From Apoda limacodes (Eukaryota; Arthropoda; Insecta; Lepidoptera; Limacodidae), in NCBI GenBank assembly GCA_946406115.1, contig OX291553.1, positions 4,469,001-4,533,000 on the forward strand: 64,000 bases of DNA, written 5' to 3'. Of this stretch, positions 21,550-33,596 are shown one piece after another. Within the stretch, counting starts at the first letter, position 1; the number at the start of each line of letters is the position of its first letter. The position numbers were made by a program, and so were the translations under genes. The notes beneath the pieces were generated by a model. That model had not been told where the DNA came from. It searched no databases and was given only the letters and a program-made list of their open reading frames with translations.

Positions 21550-22140
21550 GTTACTAAACCTGGGTGTGATTATTAAAATTTATACAACACAAAGCATAAT
21601 ATTAAAGAAAATAATGAATTAATTAATCTGTCGAAAGATATTCATTCAACGTAATTTTTACAGGTGTGCGACTGGCCAGAAAACGTTGACTGCGTAAATG
21701 ACGAAGACGATGATCTTGGAATTGAAGGTAGTGGAGACCCAGAACCTATTGAAGTTGAATTACTGCATAATGGATGCCCCGCTGACTATGAAGTTCACAA
21801 ACTTCTCCCCCATGAAACTGACTGTGGCAAATTCTACTATTGTAACTTCGGCGAGAAAGTGGTTAGAAATTGTAGTCACGGAACCTACTTTAATTATGAA
21901 AAACAGGTGAGTCCCAGAAAAGTTCATTATTCTTTTGAATGAAAAAACCTTTGGAGTACATAAATGCTTTGCTATATTAAATATTATGTAATTAATAATT
22001 TAATTGTATTAAAATCTTTATTTAATACACGAAATCAGGAAAACAAATCATATTTTCTTGTTAGAATAATTTAATACCTACTATTGTACAAAGCATACAA
22101 GACAGTTGCAGTCTTCCTAGTCGGTATGCTGGACATTGTT
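21550..22140 (+). repeat. Duplicated exon unit, copy 3b (tandem copy of 3a)
   Basis: Offset by 961 bp from 3a. The intron before the exon differs by only a few bases, the exon is identical, and the intron after it matches to about 22049. It then jumps over roughly 370 bp present in 3a and rejoins at 'gttagaataattta' and 'cttcctagtcggtatgctgg'. Confidence 0.9.
21664..21906 (+). CDS. Chitin-binding array exon 3b (identical to 3a)
   Basis: The same 81 codons, splice signals and phase 0 borders as the exon at 20703, without a nucleotide difference in the 243 bp. Between identical exons 3a and 3b splicing would make one complete CBM14 domain. Either this is a very recent tandem duplication, gene conversion keeps the two alike, or the assembly has joined two haplotypes in tandem. 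A few differences in the flanking introns argue against a simple copy error of the sequence file. Confidence 0.9.
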
Positions 22141-22370
22141 ACGAAGGAAATGCGATTATTTTCACATATCTAAAATTTAATTTAAGCTCGATCACCCTCT
22201 ATCAGTTCATAAGAAGCAAAAGCGTAGAATTATACATTGAAATCCTCAAACAATGTCGTGTTTAATACAATTGAAGAATAAATAGATAGCACAGAAAATA
22301 TTCCTTGTATACGTGGGGATAATCCAGCTAATTCTAGACTATGCCTAAACTTAACCAACGCTCAAAATAA
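22141..22370. other. Possible 5' region of the following LINE
   Basis: Non-coding sequence between exon unit 3b and the endonuclease start. It probably includes the LINE 5' end, whose border cannot be placed. Confidence 0.3.
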
Positions 22371-24119
22371 CTTCTATGCCATGATCGTAAACATTAGAAG
22401 TGAAAATTTCGACTTTTGCATTGTCTTCCTTGCCAAGTTGGGTGTTGAAGTAGATGTTTTGGTGCTGACAGAGTGTTGGATAAATAAAGACTCCCTTATA
22501 CCCTCTATTAATAATTATCATTCCTTTAGATCAAAACATTCTTTTAACCAGAACGACGGTGTTATTATATATACACATAAGCGTCTCAATATCATAAGAT
22601 CGGAGGAACCTGATACTGAGGATGGCAACTACCTTGTTTTAAATATAGACAACAAATTTACTTTTATCGGCACATGTAGGCCACCTTGTTTCAAAAACCC
22701 TTCCAGATATTTAAACTCTTTAAACTTTCTAAAGTGAAAAAAAAAACATTATATTTGCAGGGGACGTCAATCTGGATATCTCGCAAAATAACTTTACGGG
22801 CAGTACGGGCGATTATTATAACTAATTATCCTTCTACGGCCATAATCAAGGTGTTAATATCCCAACTCGACTAAATAGTTGCTTAGAACAAATTGCAATC
22901 AAACTCCTTTGTAAAAACTGTAGTATTTGATCCAATAACCGACCACTCACCTATCTTACTAATAGAGTACATAATTCAAAACTTACTATTAGAAATAGCA
23001 ATATAAAAAAAAAAACTACTTATAATATGAAAAATATAGGAAAAGCGCTTAAATTAACTGACTGGACAAACTACTATAGTCTTGACAACGTTGAAGAGGC
23101 TGCAAAATTTTTGTTATATGTATAGAAAGTAATACCAGTACTTCTACTATTGCCAATAGAAAAAAAAAACCGTCAAACCGTGGATGACTATAGGTTCAGT
23201 TAAGTGTATACGGAAGAGAGACAAACTACACCGACGAGTAAAAAGTGCCTATAATGAAGAAGAACTTAAAATCTACTATATCTACTAACAAACTGCTAAA
23301 ATGCGCAAAATAGTATTATAAGGAGCAGTTTGAAAAAAAAACAGTAAGAATATAAAAGGCACCTGGAAGTGTGTAACCTTAATAAAAAAACAGTGAGTTC
23401 CTTATTTCAACTTATCAGTAGTAAACACACTCCAAAAAACTCATTAAATGAAGTTAACAAGTACTTCACTTCTATTGGTAGTGACGGTAGAAGCTACCCT
23501 AAATAAATTGGAAAAAGATGAAAGCGGATTAGCCAGCAAAGAACGGGTTATTAAAGGACCCTTAAAATTTTTCATTACTTCCAACTGATCCAAATGAAGT
23601 GAAAAGTATAATCTTGAGTTTAAAAAGCAACAGTGCATGTGGGTGTGATAAGATAAGTACAAATGTTATCAAAGCACATTGTGATATATTGTCACCCCCA
23701 CTAGCTCATCTATGCAATTTAAGTTTACACTCAGGAATATTCCCTAGCATCTTTAAAGACGCGATTGTGTGTCCTATCCATGAATCTGACGACAAAAGTA
23801 TGGTAAGTAACTATAAGCCAATATGTCTTCTCAGCATTCTTTCAAAAATTCTTGAGAAAATTATGAACAAACAGCTCGTAAAGTCCTTAGAAACAAATAA
23901 CTTAATATCAAGCTGCCAGTACGGTTTCAGAAAAGCTAAATCTACTGTTGATGCTATTCTGAAACTTACAACTGAAGTCACTAACTACGTAGACGCTGGA
24001 CTTAAGTGGATAGGAGTATTTTTGGATTTACAAAAGGCGTTCGATATGGTCTCAATTTTAATTCAGGTAAAAAGACTGGAAGGACTTGGTATAAGAGGTA
24101 GTCCTCTTATGTGGCTAGC

Positions 24120-24315
24120 TAGTTGTCATTTTTTTTCTTGACGTATGCAGGTTTCCTCACGATGTTTTCCTTCACCGAAAAGCCAGTGGTGTGAATAAAT
24201 TAATCAGTGTACTTGAGAAATTAAGAAAAGACTCATTGGTACACGCCGACCCCGGGGTTCGAATCACCGCCACTTGGGACGTGAAGTGAAATTTAAACCT
24301 GTCGGCCACCACCGA
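24120..24315 (+). mobile_element. SINE-like insertion inside the LINE
   Basis: About 195 bp interrupt the RT frame between the palm start and the P-Q-G motif. The insert contains 'ggtttcctcacgatgttttc' and 'ggggttcgaatc' (24254-24265), a pol III B-box-like sequence, a combination common in lepidopteran SINEs. 'ctag' occurs at both junctions (24115-24118 and 24316-24319) as a candidate target duplication. Confidence 0.6.
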
Positions 24316-25041
24316 CTAGAGAAACAGTGTGGACGTGTAGATAATTATAAAAGTGACAAGGGTACCTGTAAATATGGAGTTCCGCAAGGTTCGACCTTCG
24401 GTCCAACCCTCTTTCTAATCTACATCAACCAGCTATGTAATATACCAATTGAATCGTGTAATAAAACAATGTTTGCTTATGACTCTGCATTAATCTATTA
24501 TGGAAGCATCTGGGAAGAGACTAAACGTTTTGCAGAATATGGACTTGGACTTGCTAAAGTTACCTCCTGGATGGAGGATATTTTGTTATCACTAAACACC
24601 AATAAAACAAAATTCATGTGTTTTAATTCGATTTGGGCATCCACACTTTTCCATGTAATTGCAGCGGTAGTCATAATAACTGTATATGCCCTAATTTGGA
24701 TAGAACAAACAACATAAAGTATCTAGGAGTCATAATAGATGATAGATTACAATGCTCTATGCAGATATCATCAGTTGCTAGCAGAGTTTGCAAGCTAATT
24801 TTTATTTTTGAAAATTTACGTAATTATTCCGACAAATGTTTTTTAATTAAAATTTACAAGGCACTATGCCAGTGCATAATTAACTATGGCATAATTTCAT
24901 CGGGGCCTGCCCCAAATAAAAAGCACAGCGGGACGTACTGAAGGTGTTTCTTCATTTTCTTTTTAATTATCCTACCACAATGCTTTATGAAAAGACCGAG
25001 GTTTACCAGTACGGAAATCGATTATTCAACAAAGCATTTCT

Positions 25042-25043
<2 letters not shown>

Positions 25044-25084
<41 letters not shown>
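25044..25084. repeat. (TA)n microsatellite
   Basis: An uninterrupted run of about 20 TA units. It also creates artificial Ile/Tyr-rich open frames on both strands. Confidence 0.97.
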
Positions 25085-25087
<3 letters not shown>

Positions 25088-25324
25088 AAGAGAAATATAT
25101 CCCTTGCCCAAATTGTACAGCGCTTTTGCGAAGCGTCATTACAGCTATTGCACCCATACTTTACAGAAAAATAAATAAAAAAGTCAAAATTAAATCTTTT
25201 AGTAACTACAAAGTAAAAAGTGTAATTATGGACTGGGTAACTCAATTTGAATACGATAGTACTGAAGATTTGATACTTTTTTACGTTAGACACAAAAATC
25301 ACAAACTAAAGCACACATCACACA

Positions 25325-25328
<4 letters not shown>

Positions 25329-25400
<72 letters not shown>
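25329..25400. repeat. (CA)n microsatellite
   Basis: 36 uninterrupted CA units, preceded by a less perfect CA-rich stretch from about 25312. Confidence 0.97.
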
Positions 25401-25403
<3 letters not shown>

Positions 25404-25689
25404 GTGCGATGTCATTTTGTCTTAATGCATGTACTATAATGTGTCCAAGTCAGTGTTATTTCTGTATGTATATACACTAAAAATATATGATTTGGTTTTT
25501 AAGGAAAAAAAAATCCATTTTTGTACTTTTACAATTTTTTTTATATTTTTTTCTACTTTTTATTGTGTAAAACCTTTTTATTATTGTAGCTTATAACTAG
25601 ATATTACTATATTAGCATGAAACATTATAGATTTAAGAAGAAAACGAATTAGCAAACGGCTAAAAATGTAAAACTTTAAAACTATTCTC

Positions 25690-26640
25690 GTCATAACTTT
25701 GTATTGCAAAAGCTCACAAATATGTAGCTTACAACATTCGAAAGCTCTTGCTTTGTACTACATTTCTGTACTCTCTTCTGTACAACCATATGCCTATAAA
25801 TTAAGTTAAAGCGCTGGATCACAAGCAAAGTTTGTGTCGAATGCGAGAATAAATAAAAGGCATAGCGTAAGCTTCCTCAAAGTTTTGCTACGAGTTAAGC
25901 TCGCGGCCGCCGAGCCTACTCACTCACTCCAATAGGTGAGTTTATCGCCAGACTGGCCGCCCGCTTGTTTGACGCGGCTGACAATAGCACCCACCCACAC
26001 CTAAGGGGCATAGCGCCTTTGCATGCCCGTCCACCTGAAGGCCGGCCACTTCCAAGGGAGTTAATCTCGCCTAAAAACTAGCCTGCAATAAACGCTAGCT
26101 AGTTCAAAATTCAAAATTACCTTTTCTCTATTTTTACTCTCCATTTTATTATTCATTTTTTTTTTTTCTTACACTGCAATTTATTTTTTCGTTTGTTTTT
26201 GTTTTTGCCTTTGTTTTTATTTTATCTCCTCTTCGCTACCTCTATAAAGTGGCCACTACTAGGCCGACAGGGGGCCTGAAAAGTAGGCCCTCTCTTTAAA
26301 ATCACCGTGGGTGCATTCACCCATGAAACTCGCCCGGGTCATGGGTTAAAACGTCAGTCCTTACCCCGACACCCGTACCTCTTTTACCCGACAGGGGTAA
26401 AGAAGATGTCCACGTAACATCACCGTTCGTCGTGACGCGAACGACTTTAAGAAGAGCGCGCTGTGCACCTTTACTTGAAGAAGTGTTTTATTTTATTTCT
26501 CCGCGAACAAGAAAATTATACAGTCCACCCTTGCCGTTCGTTTCAAGAATAGTGTTATAAGGAAGGTATTGGTTCCTGACAACCAGCTCGCGCTAATTTA
26601 GGAACCAGGACGCCAATTATTGTTCTGTGTATAATTTTTT
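25690..26640. repeat. Unclassified GC-richer repeat-like block
   Basis: Bases 25895-26060 and 26240-26620 are GC-rich with phrases such as 'gcatgcccgtccacctgaag' and 'tagcctgcaataaacgctag' that look like the 5' region or LTR of a retroelement. No open frame longer than 60 codons and no matching second LTR is in the window, so the class is undetermined. Confidence 0.35.
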
Positions 26641-26644
26641 TGAT

Positions 26645-27815
26645 CCAATGAAGAATTATTTATTTAAAGAATTATTTATTTATTTATTTATATATGCATA
26701 CATATCCGTTATCCGTTTACACAAGCTTTGCTTACTTTGGGGCCTGACGGCGCTGTATGTAATGTCCAAAAATATTAAGTTTTGATTTATATTTCTATTA
26801 AATTAATAAATGATTATATTTATAAACCATGTGAATTAATCCTAAATTGTTATTATTCATTTGTATCTGATCAAGCACATTAATTATAACAACAATTATT
26901 GTTGTAATATTTTACTGTCTGCATTTTCTTAAGAAAATTATCATTTTTGTCTTGCTATTTTAACTTATTTGTGAAATTTTATGCATTGTCATTTATTGTG
27001 TTGTATACTATCATTTCTACACCACTCCACTCCACATGATGCCATCTTAATGGTAATTTTTGTTGTTTTTTCCACTTTTAATCCGAGCGTGATACAAATC
27101 CTCGCGGCCACTTCCACGCAGTCACTAATGAGACACACAGCAAACTTTTTAAGCAACGACTACCACAGCATACGTTTGGCCATTTGCATCACTCATTAGG
27201 ATTTTATCTTTTCATCGTTTGCTGGTTTACTATTATCAAATCCTTATGAACTATTTACATTATACAATTATTTCCAGACAAATGAGAATCTCCTCATTCT
27301 TTTCGATTTAGCTAAAATCATTTTTTTGCTGAATATGATAATAATGATTTGTACAACACAAAGCATAATGTTAAGAAAAAATAAATCGATTAATCTGTCA
27401 ATAGATATTCATTAACCGTTATTTTTACAGGTGTGCGATTGGCCAGAAAACGTCAACTGCGTAAATGACGATGATCTTGGCATTGAAGGAAGTGGAGACC
27501 CTCAACTGAGAATCGAACGTGTTGAAGTTGAATTATTGCATAATGGATGCCCCGCTGACTACGGAGTTCACAAACTTCTTCCCCATGAAACGGACTGTGA
27601 CAAATTTTACTATTGTAACTTCGGCGAGAAAGTTGTTAGAAATTGTGGTCCAGGGACCTACTTTAATAATGAAAAACAGGTGAGTCGAAGGCAGGTTTAT
27701 TATTTTTTTGATTGAAAAAACCCTTGAAGTTCATAAATGTATTTAAAAATAATTTACTACACAATTTAACCGTATTTAAATCTTTATTTAATACACGAAA
27801 TCAGAAAAATATTAT
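26645..27815 (+). repeat. Duplicated exon unit, copy 4 (5' part)
   Basis: Carries the pre-exon landmarks of the array ('atctgatcaagcacattaat', 'tgttgtatactatcatttct', 'atccgagcgtgatacaa', 'atcactcattaggattttat'), the exon at 27431 and the post-exon block ending 'cacgaaatcagaaaaatatt', where the BEL element is inserted. A SINE fragment lies at 26700-26762 in the same relative place as one at 42305-42355. Confidence 0.8.
27431..27679 (+). CDS. Chitin-binding array exon 4
   Basis: 83 codons, phase 0 both ends, acceptor 'tttttacag', donor gtgagt. V-C-D-W-P-E-N-V-N-C closes the preceding domain. The linker is slightly different from exon 3 (D-D-D-L-G-I-E-G-S-G-D-P-Q-L-R-I-E-R). The opening half of the next CBM14 domain has all four expected cysteines and F-Y-Y-C-N-F-G-E-K. 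The frame is intact. The following intron now contains a 6.2-kb retrotransposon, so splicing to the exon at 37769 would span about 10 kb. Confidence 0.92.
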
Positions 27816-28232
27816 TGTAAGCGCCGCTTTAAATAAAAGATTGTCTGCTTAGATATATATAAAATTATATTTATTTTTAGTATAACACTACACACATTTA
27901 AATATAACTCTTTTCCCGTGCTCCCTCTTCCTGTCCATGAACAAAAAGATTGAAGCGCCATCTATCGTAAATTAGCAAGAAAACAGCTACGCAACCGCCT
28001 CCACGCTGAATGGCATGCCTCGCGTCCGCTCTGTGATTTAAAAATTATTAAAAATATAAATAACGCATTGAAAGACTATTTTGAAGTGTTGTGGACTTTT
28101 ACTTATTAAGTATATATATAAAACTTTAATTTGTGAGTGTGCTGCAAAAGGAAATCAGCTGATATTGGAACCACTGCCCTGCGCTGTCGAAGGTACTTCT
28201 TTTCTGTTCCACTTTCTTTTTAGCCCTTTACA
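27816..28232 (+). repeat. BEL/Pao 5' LTR
   Basis: 417 bp starting tgtaagcgccg and ending ttaca. The next bases (agtttggtccttc) are the expected position of the primer-binding site. Confidence 0.92.
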
Positions 28233-28827
28233 AGTTTGGTCCTTCTCCCCAATAATCCCATAAAATCCTATCTTTTCTACTATATTACTTTACAAATAAA
28301 TAATTACGTACGCTAAAATATAGAATAAAAAACGCTCGCACATTCCTCAAATATTTGTAAGTTCTGCACAAAATACGCAATTCCAGCTATTATTATTCGT
28401 AAAATATATTTTCACAAGTATTTTATGTATTATATATATGTCGCTAATCTCATAATTTGGTAAACTATTTTCCGTTAAAAATCAAAAACCGCGTGCTTTT
28501 ACTATCAGTAGTTAAACCAGTTCGGTGTTAGAATTCATTTTGTTTTAGGTTGCTTATTCATAGGATCGTAACTTGTACGCTTAGCATATTAACGCATATA
28601 TTCGCTTGAACATATTTTTCTTACCTTACATTTTCTTGCCAGCTGTTATTTGCTGAGACCATACCTAAACACGTACTCGTACGTGTTATATGATTACAGA
28701 AAACGCTTAATCATTGCTTCTTTTCTTTATTTTTTGTATTTCTCATAGTTTAAACAGTGAAGTTACCCCATATACGAGTACGCAAAATGGCTAAACAAGT
28801 TACAAAATTGTCTGAAAGTGAAAAAAA

Positions 28828-30466
28828 ATGGAAAAAATAACACATCTAAAAATAAAACTTTTGGAAGCTAAAAAAAACAGTTTGTTCAAATTAATACAAG
28901 GCCTTTACAAGTTAAGCTTGCAGGTTTCCGATCCAGTTTGTAAGGCTCGATTTATAAACCGAATCCAGACCCTGGAGAAAACTAGGTTAGATTTAGTAAA
29001 TATAGTAGACGAACTAAATTTAGCCTATTTAGAGCATAATGAAGAGGACAGAGTGAACTACTTTTTACTTAACACAATAGATGAAATTTATTGCTGTTTT
29101 AAATCCGTGGAAACTTCGTGCAATCCCCCTCAATCGCAAGCCAATTATAAACCGAGTCACGCGAATTTTGGATTGTTAAATAAAAAACTACCAGCCCTGG
29201 ATCTCGTCGGTTTTGACGGCGATCCCGCAAAGTGGTTTATTTTTTTATGAAAATTTTAAAACGCTAATCCATGATAATCCTCAACTATCAGACGCCGAAA
29301 AAGTTCAGTATTTAGTTGGAAAACTTTCTGGAAAAGCTCTTAATGTTTGTTCTTCTTTGCCTCCCACCGCTAATAAGTACACGATTATTTGTCACGCACT
29401 TATACAATAATATAATGATACAAGGGTACAAGCAAAACCTATTTAGATAAAATACTGAACTTAGGGCAGTCAAAATCAAAACGCCACTTCCAGGTCTTTA
29501 GATAGTTTTTTAGAACAGTTCTGTTCCGCTGAAGCCACTCTCAAACGCCTAAACATCCACGACTTATACGATTTCATGATAACGTCCATCGCCTTAAATA
29601 AATTAGATAGGGATACCGTCAATTTATTTGAACGAAAATATAGGCATATTTCTATGCCTAAATTTACAGATTTAGTAAATTTTGTTAAAGAACAAAGTAA
29701 ATTTTATTCGCTACGCTTAAATTATTCTAAGACCGCATCCGCTATCTCTTCACTCTACAAGCCGCACCCGCAAAATTCTAATAAACAAATTTTCGCATCT
29801 AATAATAAAAATATCAAATCTTTTACTGTCAACGCAAATACACAATATCAACACAACTGTTTAGTATGCAAAAGTTACATTCATCCGCTTTATAAATGCA
29901 CTCAATTCGCAAACTTAAATGTTTATGATAGACACAAAATAGTTAAAAATAACAATTTCTGTAAGAATTGTTTAGGCTTCCATAACACTCAGTCTTGTAA
30001 ATCGTTTAATCGCTGTGCTATTTGTAACTCTAAACATCACAGCGTATTACATATTGACAATTATAAGGTAACACCTAAATATCAATCGCCGTCGGTGCAG
30101 TCGACACGTCATCCGTCAGACCCGACCGGTCACATCCGCAGGGAGCAGCGCACATCGATGCAAAATGCTCATTCTCCGAGTTCTCCGATAACAAACCCAG
30201 CCGCTGCGCACGCGCACACTCAGTCTGACTGTTCGCCACGACCAGACGGCACATGGCGCAACTCAGGAGTTGCGCGCGCAAATTCAAACGACGACACTAC
30301 GTTATCCGCGCTCACTTCTAATAACGAAAATTTAAAAAAGTCGTTAGTTTTTTTACCGACTGCTTCTGTCTACGTGTATAACGACAATAAACAACGTTTT
30401 CGCGGTCGTGTTCTCTTAGATACAGGTTCTATCAGTCATTTTATAAGTAAAAAATTGATTAATTAA
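28828..30466 (+). pseudogene. BEL/Pao gag and protease region, broken
   Basis: The plus-strand frames together cover a BEL-type gag. A coiled N-terminal half (28828-29246) ends in D-L-V-G-F-D-G-D-P-A-K-W and is followed by a frameshift at about 29240. A second piece runs 29247-29409 and ends in a stop. The third piece (29576-30466) carries two CCHC-type zinc knuckles (C-L-V-C...H-P-L-Y-K-C and C-K-N-C-L...C...C-A-I-C-N-S-K-H-H), a Ser/Thr/Arg-rich linker and the aspartic protease active site L-L-D-T-G-S with a following S-H-F-I-S. The protease active triad residue is present, but the reading frame is interrupted at least twice. Confidence 0.88.
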
Positions 30467-33400
30467 ATTAGAGAGAACAAGGCCATCTTTAACAATCCCT
30501 TTATAGATGGTTATTACATAACCTCATAGAGCAGTTTACCGTCCTGACAAAACCTCTTCAAAGATACGCATTGTTCTTAACGCCAGTTGTAAAACTACGT
30601 CTGGCCAATCGCTTAACGATCTTGTATACATTGGTCCAAATTTGCAAAATTATATTTTTAATCTTCTTCTCAACCCAAGAATGTTCTCTATTGCTCTTTC
30701 CTCGAATATCAAAATGATGTACTTCCAAATAAATTTAATTCCTGAACATCAAAAATATCAACGTATTTTATTTAGATTTGATTCCGATTCCGAAATACCT
30801 ATCTACATTTGAGTTTAAAAAGGTATCGTTTGGCGTATCTTCCTCACCCTATCTTGCCATGAAAGTATTCAGACAACTCGCCGCTGACGAAAGAAAGCAC
30901 TTTCCATTGGCCGCCTATATGCCTATACGCCTATGAAGCTGAAAATAACATGTATATGGATGACTACGTTTGTTCTATAGATGGCCTGGAAAAAGCTGAA
31001 AAAACTTACCTCGAAATGATTAAATTATTTGAGGCAGGAGGCTTTAAATTGATAAAATGAATATCAAATAGTTCCGAACTCATGAAAAAAATCCCTTCAT
31101 CGCATAAAAATCCTTAAGTCATAGAATTTGACTCTGAAGCAGACAATTAAAATTGTAGGTATGTCATGGAAAATTATGTTTTCTTGTTTAAAGTTAATTC
31201 TAAACCTCAAATTTGCATTAAAAAATCTGTTATTTCTACAACCGCACGTTTATTCGATCCGCTTGGCCTTATTGTTCCAGTTACCGCTTTTATGAAATTA
31301 TTGGTACAGGAATGTTGGAAGTCAAATCTTGATTGGGACAACCCTGTAACCGAAAGTATAGGCAAGAAATTGCAACAATTTCACAATGAACTTCATTTTT
31401 TGGAATATTTAGAAATTCCGCGACACATTGGCCTAACCTCAGATGTTCACGCTACGCTGATTGGTTTTTCCGACGCCAGTGAACAATTTTACGGTGCCGT
31501 AGTTTATATGAGGGTCAGTACAACTGAAGATTCGAACGGTTTCGTAACCCTTGTTTCATCAAAATCGAGAGTAGCGCCGTTAAAAAAAATTCCACTCGCA
31601 CGCCTTGAGCTCAGCGCAGCTTTGTTACTGTCAAATTTACTCACCGCTGTTTACGAAGAATTAAGTAAACGTTGTGAAATAAATAATATTTTTGCATTTT
31701 CCGACTCGACCGTCACTCTAACTTGGATTCATTCTCCAGCCTTTAAGTTCCACACGTTTGTCGCGAATCGCATTACCGAAATGAATTCAAAAATTCCTTC
31801 TAATCATTGGCTTAATGTGAATGGTAATGAAAATCCCGCAGGTATAATTTCTCGTCCTACTACCCCAGAAAAATTATTAAACAATAACTTATGGTTTCAT
31901 GAACTTCAATGGACCTCTCTTCCGCTTTCTCAATGGCCTATTACCCAATTTTCCCCAAATTTAAATAATGACGAGTGTCTTGAGTCTAAAACTTTTACTT
32001 GCAACGCCGAAATGCAATTAGAATTTTCTCATCCTATAAATAAATTTGCCGAACGTGTCTCCACTTGGGGCAAACTATTAAATTCATTGGTTTATGTACT
32101 AAGATTTTCTAAGCTTTTAAGCTCTCAGGGAACAATTTCTGTGTTGGACTTAGAATTCGCTGAATGTTACGTGATACGCAATTTACAAAATAAACATTTT
32201 TCACAAGATATAATTTCTTTAAAAAATAACAAACGCTGTAGTTCTGCATTATTAAAATTAAATCCATTTATTAGTGAAAACAATATACTCAGAGTTGGAG
32301 GCCGACTCCAAAACTCGCAACTTGACTATGGTCAAAAGCACCCAATTTTACTTCCGACGAAAGACCGAATTACGCAATTGATTGTTGATCATTACCATTA
32401 CACAAATTTACACACAGGGCCAGCTCTATTACTAGCTTTGATTCGCCAAAAATATTGGATAATTTCTGCTAGAAATCTTATTCGTCAAAGAGTTCATAGT
32501 TGTAATATTTGTTTTAAAATGAATCCTAAACTAACGTATTTCGCGTGTCTGAAGTGAAAAGTTTTGTATATACCGCCGTAGATTACGAAGGACCTTTCTA
32601 TATTACTCATATTCGCCGTCGTGGTATAAAAAGTCACAAGGCCTATGTTTGTTTATTTGTGTGCCTAGCTACTAAAGCATTGCATTTAGAACTGGTATCA
32701 GATTTAAGCTCCGAATTATTTCTTGCCGCTTTTAAACGATTAATCTGCCGTAGAGGTCCGGTATCGATGATTTATAGTGACAAAGGGACAAATTTTTTAG
32801 GAGCCAAACGTAAATTAGACGAAATATATGCATTGTTGGAATCTAATGCTCACAAAAACTACTTAGGTAAACATCTCTCTCAGCTTCGCGTTCAATTTAA
32901 ACATAGTCCTCCTTATGGCACTCACTTTAACGGCTTAAGTGAGATAAATGTACGCTCCGTTAAAACTCATCTCTATAAAGTTATAGGTACTCAGATATTA
33001 ACCTATGAAGAATTCGCAACAGTTTTAGTTCAGATTGAAGGTTTATTAAATAGTCGTCCTTTATGCGTCCTCAATTCAGACCCATCAGATGTAACGGCTT
33101 TGACCCCATATAATTTTTTAAATATTACCCCCTTAAAGCATTTACCTTTTGAAGATTTTATTAATGAATAAGTAATCGCTTAGTACGCTATAAATTAATA
33201 AATAATCTTATCCATTCATTTTGGCGTCGCTGGAGTCAAGAATATCTCACTTCGCTTCAGCAAAGACGGAAGTGGCTGACTCCAACCAAACCGATTGAGT
33301 TAGGAACTATTGCAATTATCAAAGATAATAATACCCATCTTATGTATTGGCCATTGAGAGTGATTGACGAACTTTATTCTGTAAAGGATAAAGTAGTAAG

Positions 33401-33470
33401 AACCGCATAAGTTCGCACCGCCACAGGAGTCTACGTACGTCCTGTCGTAAGACTCTGCCCTCTTCCTCTT
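30467..33470 (+). pseudogene. BEL/Pao pol: truncated RT, RNase H, integrase
   Basis: After protease only about 700 bp of degenerate RT remain. They still show Y-M-D-D-Y (30953-30967), the catalytic motif, but most of the fingers are missing. A 463-codon frame (31166-32557) follows. It has F-D-P-L-G-L-I-V-P, the RNase H block F-S-D-A-S-E...A-R-L-E-L-S-A-A, and the integrase zinc region (H-Y-H-Y-T...C-N-I-C). A frameshift with a short loss precedes the catalytic core frame (32545-33171), which has D at A-V-D-Y-E-G-P-F, the S-D-K-G-T-N-F block (normally S-D-N-G-T-N-F) and E in G-L-S-E. A C-terminal W-R-R-W-S-Q-E-Y-L block continues to about 33410 after a stop. Confidence 0.88.
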
Positions 33471-33596
33471 CAATAAAAATAATTTAATAAATTAAATTAA
33501 AACATAATAAATTAATTCTTGTTTTCTCTACTTTTTTTTTTCTCATTGTTTTACATTACATTTTCTTTCTGGAGGAAACTTTCAGGCGGGGGCATT

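Larger units (their letters stand above)
22371..25430 (+). mobile_element. Jockey/CR1-like LINE, broken, with nested insertion
   Basis: The plus-strand order is endonuclease then RT. At 22381-22734 an endonuclease start has N-I-R-S and L-T-E-C-W motifs. Degenerate sequence runs to 23590. At 23599-24117 the RT fingers have N-Y-K-P-I-C-L-L-S-I-L-S-K-I-L-E-K, Y-G-F-R-K-A-K-S-T and F-L-D-L-Q-K-A-F-D. After a ~195-bp insertion, G-V-P-Q-G-S-T-F-G-P (about 24377) and the active-site region continue. The catalytic motif reads F-A-Y-D (24472-24483) instead of F-A-D-D, so one catalytic Asp is lost. Thumb sequence runs to about 24940. (TA)n and (CA)n runs lie in the tail. Multiple stops and frameshifts make it inactive. 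Confidence 0.85.

Noticed and set aside
20737..21910. Second-frame reading frames inside the chitin-binding exons (also near 43082 and minus-strand counterparts)
   Set aside because: They are shadows of the true exons; they lack cysteines in CBM14 spacing and run through splice sites.
25003..25425. Overlapping long frames on both strands (Ile/Tyr and Thr/His repeats)
   Set aside because: They are produced by the (TA)n and (CA)n runs and the tail of a dead LINE.
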